Shown here: positions 59,049 to 64,000 of the stretch, piece after piece
Layout of the letters: every line of letters begins with the position of its first letter
Numbering within the stretch: the stretch's first letter is position 1
Assembly: GCA_963711315.1 (NCBI GenBank)
Contig: CAVQDQ010000005.1
Location: 310,001-374,000 of the forward strand
Direction of reading: 5' to 3'
From: PALSA-612 sp963711315
Lineage (GTDB): Bacteria; Actinomycetota; Thermoleophilia; Gaiellales; Gaiellaceae
DNA length: 64,000 nt
The notes under the pieces: generated by a model
What the model saw: only the letters and a program-made list of their open reading frames with translations
Databases searched by the model: none
What the model was told of the DNA's origin: nothing
Translations under genes and position numbers: made by a program

Positions 59049-60887
59049 ATGGCCAAGGCTGTCGAGCAGCTCGAGCAGGTGACGATTCGCTTCGCCGGCG
59101 ACTCCGGCGACGGCATGCAGCTGACCGGCTCGCAGTTCACGAGCGAGACGGCCGCGCTTGGCAACGATCTCTCCACGTTGCCCGACTTCCCGGCGGAGAT
59201 CCGCGCGCCGGCAGGCTCGCTGCCAGGCGTGTCCGGCTTCCAGATCCACTTCGCCGACCACGACATCCTGACGCCCGGCGACCAGCCGGACGTGCTCGTG
59301 GCGATGAACCCGGCCGCGCTGAAGACGAACCTCGGCGATCTCCGTGACCGCGGCACGCTCGTCGTCAACCGCGATGCGTTCTCCGAGCGGAACCTCCAGA
59401 AGGCGGGCTACGCAGCAAACCCGCTCGAGGACGGCACGCTCGACGAGTACAACGTGCACGCCGTCCCGCTGAGCACGATGACGGTCGAGGCGCTGAAGGA
59501 GGTCGAGGGCATCACGCCGCGTGAGGCGGAGCGCTCGAAGAACTTCTTCGCGCTCGGCCTCATGTCCTGGCTCTACGGTCGGCCGATCGAGATCACGCTC
59601 GACTTCATCGCGACGAAGTTCGCCTCGCGCCCGGAGCTCGTCGACGGCAACACCCGCGCCTTCAAGGCGGGCTACAACTACGGTGAGACGAGCGAGGACT
59701 TCATCGTCTCCTACGAGGTGCGGCCCGCGAAGCTCGAGCCGGGCGTCTACCGCAACATCACCGGCAACCAGGCGCTCTCGTTCGGCCTCGTGGCAGCCTC
59801 CGTTCGCAGCGGGCTCGGCCTCTTTCTCGGCGCCTACCCGATCACGCCGGCCTCGGGCATCCTGGAGGAGCTCGCGCGCTACAAGCACTTCGGCGTCCGC
59901 ACGTTCCAGGCCGAGGACGAGATCGCGGCTGCAGGCGCTGCGCTCGGCGCATCTTTCGGCGGCGCGCTCGGCGTGACGACGTCGGCCGGCCCGGGGATCG
60001 TGCTGAAGTCGGAGACGGTGGGCCTGGCGGTCGCGCTCGAGCTGCCGCTCGTGATCGTCGACGTGCAGCGCGCCGGACCGTCCACTGGCATGCCGACGAA
60101 GCCCGAGCAGGCGGACCTGCTGATGGTGATGTTCGGTCGCAACTCCGAGTCGCCGGTGCCGGTGCTCGCCGCGTCGCGGCCGGGCGACTGCTTCGACGTC
60201 GCGCTCGAGGCCTGCCGCATCGCTCTCACCTACCGCACGCCCGTCTACCTTCTCTCCGACGCGTATCTCGCGAACGGCGCCGAGCCGTGGCTCATCCCCG
60301 AGGTCGAGTCCCTGCCCGAGCTCGAGATCGAGTTTGCGACGAAGCCGAACTCCGAGGGCCGCTTCCTGCCCTACGTCCGCGATCCCGAGACGCTTGCCCG
60401 ACAGTGGGCGCTACCGGGAACGCCGGGCCTCGAGCACCGGATCGGCGGCCTGGAGAAGGAGGACGTGACCGGCAACATCTCGTACGACCCGGACAACCAC
60501 GACGCCATGACCCGACTGCGCGCGCAGAAGGTGGCGGGGATCGCCTCCGGCATTCCCGAGCTCGAGGTGGACGATCCGGACGGCGCCTCGCTGCTCGTGC
60601 TCGGGTGGGGAGGGACGTACGGCTCGATCGCTGCCGGCGTGCGCCGTGTGCGTGCGGACGGTGGCAACGTCGCCCACGCGCACGTGCGCTACCTCAACCC
60701 ACTGCCTCGCAACACGGGCGAGGTGCTCAGGCGCTACGACCGCGTCCTCATCCCCGAGATGAACCTCGGGCAGCTGCTGAAGCTCGTGCGCGCCGAGTTC
60801 CTCGTCGACGCTGTCGGCTACAACCGCGTGCGCGGCGTGCCCTTCCGCGCCAGCGAGCTGGCGGTAGCGATCGGAGCCCTGGTGTGA
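59049..60887 (+). CDS. korA: 2-oxoacid:ferredoxin oxidoreductase, alpha subunit (gamma-alpha fusion)
   Basis: 612 residues in the KorA arrangement: an N-terminal gamma domain (about 1-190, FAGDSGDGMQLTGSQF) followed by the pyruvate/2-oxoglutarate-binding alpha domain with LGAYPITPASGILEEL, FQAEDEIAAAGAALGASFGG and TTSAGPGIVLKSE. With KorB it oxidises 2-oxoglutarate (or another 2-oxoacid) to the acyl-CoA, reducing ferredoxin. TACCTT (59036-59041) is 7 bases before ATG 59049. An AAGGAG abuts the ATG and is too close to act as a ribosome site, so the mRNA is probably leaderless. Confidence 0.95.
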   Translation: MAKAVEQLEQVTIRFAGDSGDGMQLTGSQFTSETAALGNDLSTLPDFPAEIRAPAGSLPGVSGFQIHFADHDILTPGDQPDVLVAMNPAALKTNLGDLRDRGTLVVNRDAFSERNLQKAGYAANPLEDGTLDEYNVHAVPLSTMTVEALKEVEGITPREAERSKNFFALGLMSWLYGRPIEITLDFIATKFASRPELVDGNTRAFKAGYNYGETSEDFIVSYEVRPAKLEPGVYRNITGNQALSFGLVAASVRSGLGLFLGAYPITPASGILEELARYKHFGVRTFQAEDEIAAAGAALGASFGGALGVTTSAGPGIVLKSETVGLAVALELPLVIVDVQRAGPSTGMPTKPEQADLLMVMFGRNSESPVPVLAASRPGDCFDVALEACRIALTYRTPVYLLSDAYLANGAEPWLIPEVESLPELEIEFATKPNSEGRFLPYVRDPETLARQWALPGTPGLEHRIGGLEKEDVTGNISYDPDNHDAMTRLRAQKVAGIASGIPELEVDDPDGASLLVLGWGGTYGSIAAGVRRVRADGGNVAHAHVRYLNPLPRNTGEVLRRYDRVLIPEMNLGQLLKLVRAEFLVDAVGYNRVRGVPFRASELAVAIGALV

Positions 60888-61906
60888 CAGAGGGCAACGG
60901 CAACGGCAAGCTGACGCTGACCGCGAAGGACTTGAAGTCCGACCAGGAGGTCCGCTGGTGCCCGGGCTGCGGCGATTACGCGATCCTTGCAACGGTGCAG
61001 CAGTTCATGCCCGAGCTCGGCGTGCCGCGCGAGCGCATCGTCTTCGTGTCGGGCATCGGCTGCGCCGCCCGCTTCCCGTACTACATGGAGACGTACGGGA
61101 TGCACTCCATCCACGGCCGCGCGCCGGCGATCGCCACCGGGCTGGCGACGACGCGGCCAGACCTCTCCGTGTGGGTCGTGACCGGCGACGGCGACGCGCT
61201 CTCGATCGGCGGCAACCATCTCATCCACGCGCTGCGGCGCAACGTGAACATCACGATTCTCCTCTTCAACAACGAGGTCTACGGGCTGACGAAGGGCCAG
61301 TACTCGCCGACCAGCCCACGCGGCCAGCGGTCGGGCTCGACGCCCCTCGGCTCGATCGACCAGCCGTTCAACCCGCTGGGCGTCGCCATCGGCGCCGAGG
61401 CGAGCTTCGTCGCGCGAGCGGTGGACACCGATCGCAAGCACGTTGCGGAAGTGCTGCGGAGGGCAGCGGCACATCGCGGCGCTGCCTTCGTCGAGATCCT
61501 CCAGAACTGCAACATCTACAACGACGGTGCCTTCGACGCGGTGCGTGAGGCCGAGGAGAACCGCATCTACTTGAAGCACGGCGAGCCGGCGCGCTTCGGT
61601 GCCGACGGCGAGCGCGGCGTGCGCATCGGTGAAGACGGCTCGGCCGAGATCGTCGCGATCGCGGACGTAGGGGAGGAGGCGCTGCTCGTACATGACGAGC
61701 ACCACGACCAGCCCAGCCTTGCGTTCGCCCTCAGCCGACTGACGCTCTCGACTGTTGGCGTGGCGCCGGTCGGCGTCTTCCGCGACGTGGAGCAGCCGGT
61801 GTACGACGATCTGCTCCAGGGGCAGATCGACGATGCACGCTCGGAGCGCGGAGAGGGCGATTTGGCGGCCCTGCTCCACGCGGGCGATACCTGGACTATC
61901 TCCTAG
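60884..61906 (+). CDS. korB: 2-oxoacid:ferredoxin oxidoreductase, beta subunit
   Basis: 340 residues with the 4Fe-4S/TPP region RWCPGCGDYAILATVQQF, GIGCAARFPYYMETYG, HSIHGRAPAIATG and the thiamine-binding VVTGDGDALSIGGNHLIHAL ending LLFNNEVYGLTKGQ. It is the catalytic partner of KorA, joined by a GTGA overlap. The C-terminus extends past the usual 290 residues with an acidic tail (GEDGSAEIVAIADVGEEALL). It ends in a 4-base convergent overlap with the phosphofructokinase gene. Confidence 0.95.
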   Translation: MTEGNGNGKLTLTAKDLKSDQEVRWCPGCGDYAILATVQQFMPELGVPRERIVFVSGIGCAARFPYYMETYGMHSIHGRAPAIATGLATTRPDLSVWVVTGDGDALSIGGNHLIHALRRNVNITILLFNNEVYGLTKGQYSPTSPRGQRSGSTPLGSIDQPFNPLGVAIGAEASFVARAVDTDRKHVAEVLRRAAAHRGAAFVEILQNCNIYNDGAFDAVREAEENRIYLKHGEPARFGADGERGVRIGEDGSAEIVAIADVGEEALLVHDEHHDQPSLAFALSRLTLSTVGVAPVGVFRDVEQPVYDDLLQGQIDDARSERGEGDLAALLHAGDTWTIS

Positions 61907-62940
61907 CCGAAGAAGGCGCGGGCGACCGCATACCAGTCTTCCGGCACCGTCTTCCGCTCGGCTACGGCATCCGCGAGCGGCACGTCGACGATCGCATCTC
62001 CGTGAAGCGCGGCCATACGGCCGAAGCGGCCCTCGTGCACGAGATCGGCCGCGCGCAGGCCGAAGCGCGTTGCCAGCACGCGATCGCGGGCGGTGGGGGA
62101 TCCGCCGCGCTGGACGTGCCCGAGCACGGTGTAGCGCGTCTCGAATCCGGTTCGCTCCTCGACCTCCTTGGCCAGCTCGGCGCCGATGCCGCCTAGCCGC
62201 ACGTGTCCGAACTCGTCCGTCGTCAGCTCCTGCACGACGGCCCGCTCCTCGCCGGACTGGAAGCGGAGCGTGTAGCCCTCCGACACGACGATGATGGAGA
62301 AGTCCTTGCGGCGATGACGGCTCTCGAGCTCGGCGCACGTCTCCTCGACGGTGAGCGGGTACTCGGGGATGAGGATCACGTCCGCGCCGCCCGCGATGCC
62401 GCTCATCACGGCGATCCACCCCGTGTAGCGCCCCATCACCTCCACGACCATCACGCGGTTGTGCGACTCGGCAGTCGTGTGCAGGCGGTCGATGGCTTCC
62501 GTGCAGACGGCCACTGCGGTGTCGAAGCCGAACGTGTAGTCGGTCGCCGAGAGATCGTTGTCGATCGTCTTCGGTACCCCGACCACGGGCAGGTCGTGCT
62601 CTGCCCACAGCGACTGCGCGACTCCCAGGGTGTCTTCACCCCCGACCGCAACGAGGCCCTCGAGGCGCTGGGCCGAGAAGTTCCGCAGGACGTTGTCGAC
62701 GCCGCCTTCCACGCGGTAGGGATTCGTTCGCGACGTGCCGAGCACCGTTCCGCCGCGCGGCAGGATCCCGGAGACCTCGCGTAGCCCGAGCTCAGAAACC
62801 CGGCCGTCGACGAGCCCTTGCCAACCGTCCATTACACCCACGACCTCGCTCCCCGCGCCTGCGCTGCGCCGGACGACGGCTCGGATCACGGCGTTCAGCC
62901 CTGGGCAGTCTCCACCGCCCGTGAGGATGCCGATACGCAA
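61903..62940 (-). CDS. pfp: 6-phosphofructokinase, PPi-dependent signature
   Basis: 345 residues of the PfkA fold: LTGGGDCPGLNAVIRAVV, catalytic PKTIDNDL, MGRYTGWIA, and substrate-binding RYTVLGHVQRGGSP. Two positions separate ATP- from PPi-dependent enzymes (Gly104 and Gly124 in E. coli). Here they are Asp (AVGGEDTLG) and Lys (VPKTIDND), the PPi-type pair, as in the Amycolatopsis PPi enzyme. So it probably uses pyrophosphate reversibly. TTG 62940 is the start; the sequence before it contains only a weak -10 (TAGCGA). Confidence 0.9.
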   Translation of the reverse strand: MRIGILTGGGDCPGLNAVIRAVVRRSAGAGSEVVGVMDGWQGLVDGRVSELGLREVSGILPRGGTVLGTSRTNPYRVEGGVDNVLRNFSAQRLEGLVAVGGEDTLGVAQSLWAEHDLPVVGVPKTIDNDLSATDYTFGFDTAVAVCTEAIDRLHTTAESHNRVMVVEVMGRYTGWIAVMSGIAGGADVILIPEYPLTVEETCAELESRHRRKDFSIIVVSEGYTLRFQSGEERAVVQELTTDEFGHVRLGGIGAELAKEVEERTGFETRYTVLGHVQRGGSPTARDRVLATRFGLRAADLVHEGRFGRMAALHGDAIVDVPLADAVAERKTVPEDWYAVARAFFG

Positions 62941-62950
62941 GCCAGCCTCG

Positions 62951-64000
62951 CTAGCGGTAGGCGAATGTGGCTTGGCGGTAGCGGCCGTTCACGCGCGGCG
63001 ACGCTAGCACGAACACTGACACCGGTCGGCCACGGACGTACGACGTCGAGACGTAGTCGGCGAGCATCAGTCCGCTGCGCGTGTGGGCGATCGAACCGAG
63101 AGCGATCGGCTCCGCGGTGAGCCGCTGCTGCTTCGACCACGTCCGTCCGCCGTCCTTAGACGTCGTCTGGAAGACGTCGATGCCCGGGCACGCCGGGAGG
63201 TTGGCGCAGTCGTCGGGGATCGAATGGAAGACGAGCGCGAGCCGGCCTGCCGCTGCGGGGTTGGCGGCGATCCCGGGCAGGAAGTGGTCGACTCCGGAAC
63301 CTCCGGCTGTCACTGACTGAGCGGGCGTCCAGGTGACTCCGTCCACCGAAGTCGTCATGACGATGCGACTCGCTGAGCACGAGTCCGCGGGACAACCTTC
63401 CCAGGCCACGTACACGCGGCCGGCGGCGTCGACCTCAGCGGAGGCAAGCGCGAACGTTCGCATTGCCGGGATCGTCGCTGTCGAAAAGAGTGCGGCACGG
63501 ACGGGTGCCGAGAACGAGGCGCCGCCGTCCGTCGACCGGGTCGCCTGGATCTCACTGCGGGCGCCGGAACGGGGATCGGCGAACGCCGTGTAGGCGACGA
63601 TGAGCGCGCCGTTCGGGAGGACGAGCGGCTGCGCGCCGTTGAAGTCGAGCCCCTGCGGCGGCACGGGTGAGCTGGCGACCGGCTGGCTCCACGTCAGGCC
63701 GCCGTCGGTCGTCGTGGTGGTGCGGATCTCGCCCGAGCGGACGTGGAAGTACGAGAGGTAGCAGTGACCGCGAAACGGGCTCGCAGCCCCGTTGTCGCAG
63801 GTGATCCACTCCTTGTCGAGGTCGCCTACAGGTCCCGTGACCGCGGCCACCGGCGCGCTCCACGCCAGCCCGTTCGAGGAACGGTTGACGTAGAAGAAGT
63901 ACGAGCTCGTGGAGATGCCGAGCGTGGCAGCCAGCCAGGTGCCGTGGACTGTGTCGTACGCGATGACGGGGTCGCTCGCCCGGTCCCCTGAGCCGGGCCG
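62951..64000 (-). CDS. Secreted BNR/sialidase-type beta-propeller protein (5' end outside window)
   Basis: The frame is open to the right edge, so at least 349 residues belong to a longer protein. Asp-box (BNR) repeats recur: TTDGGLTWSQPV, STDGGASFSAPV, SVDGVTWTPAQ and SKDGGRTWSKQQ, the S/T-x-D-G-x-T-W pattern of exo-alpha-sialidases and related propellers. The catalytic arginine triad and Tyr/Glu of sialidases cannot be confirmed. Cysteine pairs (GCPADSCS, DDCANLPACPG) support secretion. Function unknown. A 10-base gap separates it from the phosphofructokinase gene downstream on the same strand. Confidence 0.85.
   Translation of the reverse strand, partial: RPGSGDRASDPVIAYDTVHGTWLAATLGISTSSYFFYVNRSSNGLAWSAPVAAVTGPVGDLDKEWITCDNGAASPFRGHCYLSYFHVRSGEIRTTTTTDGGLTWSQPVASSPVPPQGLDFNGAQPLVLPNGALIVAYTAFADPRSGARSEIQATRSTDGGASFSAPVRAALFSTATIPAMRTFALASAEVDAAGRVYVAWEGCPADSCSASRIVMTTSVDGVTWTPAQSVTAGGSGVDHFLPGIAANPAAAGRLALVFHSIPDDCANLPACPGIDVFQTTSKDGGRTWSKQQRLTAEPIALGSIAHTRSGLMLADYVSTSYVRGRPVSVFVLASPRVNGRYRQATFAYR

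Noticed and set aside
1..64000. CRISPR arrays, integrase/transposase genes, toxin-antitoxin pairs, prophage or restriction-modification modules
   Set aside because: No spaced direct-repeat array and no integrase, transposase, phage structural, methylase or cas-like gene was seen; the SF2 helicase at 37486-39939 has no restriction partner beside it.

Overview
The window is a 64 kb, very GC-rich, gene-dense bacterial chromosome segment with no phage, plasmid, tRNA, rRNA or CRISPR content. Gene content suggests a deep-branching actinobacterium, possibly class Thermoleophilia (Gaiellales or Solirubrobacterales); that placement is inference. It rests on an RsrA-type zinc anti-sigma factor, a DipZ fusion, a class F-type sortase, a KorAB 2-oxoacid:ferredoxin oxidoreductase, a PPi-type phosphofructokinase, many GTG/TTG starts, and very frequent -10 boxes of the form TAnnnT lying 6-9 bases before start codons (leaderless mRNAs).

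Layout. 1-3.2 kb: HtrA-type protease (cut by the left edge), a small cysteine-rich protein, a GCS2 ligase, an HMA metal-binding protein, and a sigma/anti-sigma pair. 3.2-8.6 kb: a leftward operon for a molybdenum hydroxylase (2Fe-2S, FAD and Mo subunits) with a MocA-like cofactor enzyme and an amidohydrolase, interrupted by a 200-bp insertion. 8.6-16.4 kb: an M24 peptidase, a secreted protein, acetyl-CoA synthetase, a large repeat-sortase fusion and a TolB-like protein. 16.4-27.5 kb: a beta-lactamase-like hydrolase, M16, M20 and SIS proteins, an epimerase, a PLP enzyme, Mug, NAD synthase and an acyl-CoA synthetase. 27.5-31.6 kb: a long palindrome, an MFS pump with its TetR regulator, a candidate small RNA, and an XRE-TPR regulator followed by a 36-residue peptide. 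31.6-44.2 kb: lipoprotein, SDR, SelD, PAC2, Tag, DipZ, a helicase, and a membrane-anchored glycoside hydrolase-polysaccharide deacetylase fusion. 44.2-50.5 kb: a fatty-acid oxidation pair (FadB/FadA types), MsrA, a cyclase-receptor fusion and GlcG. 50.5-58.7 kb: a secreted repeat protein, an ECF sigma factor facing an anti-sigma-like protein, ProC, an AlkA-like glycosylase, a methyltransferase, an O-antigen-ligase-like protein and a DEAD-box helicase. 58.7-64 kb: NfeD, KorAB, phosphofructokinase, and a BNR-repeat protein cut by the right edge.

Metabolically the genes point to a heterotroph using acetate, fatty acids and amino acids, with ferredoxin-linked 2-oxoacid oxidation and a Mo-hydroxylase, plus several oxidative-stress and DNA-repair functions (MsrA, DipZ, RsrA/SigR-like, Mug, Tag, AlkA).

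Caution on sequence quality: thirteen well-conserved genes are each broken by one or two single-base indels (about 12 insertions and 4 deletions). In each, correcting them restores an integral reading frame and a family-typical protein. This pattern fits uncorrected long-read errors better than real pseudogenes. Such genes are annotated here across both frames. No stretch longer than 300 bases lacks a gene; the largest gaps are 27499-27715 and 29764-30026, and both hold regulatory or structured DNA described below.
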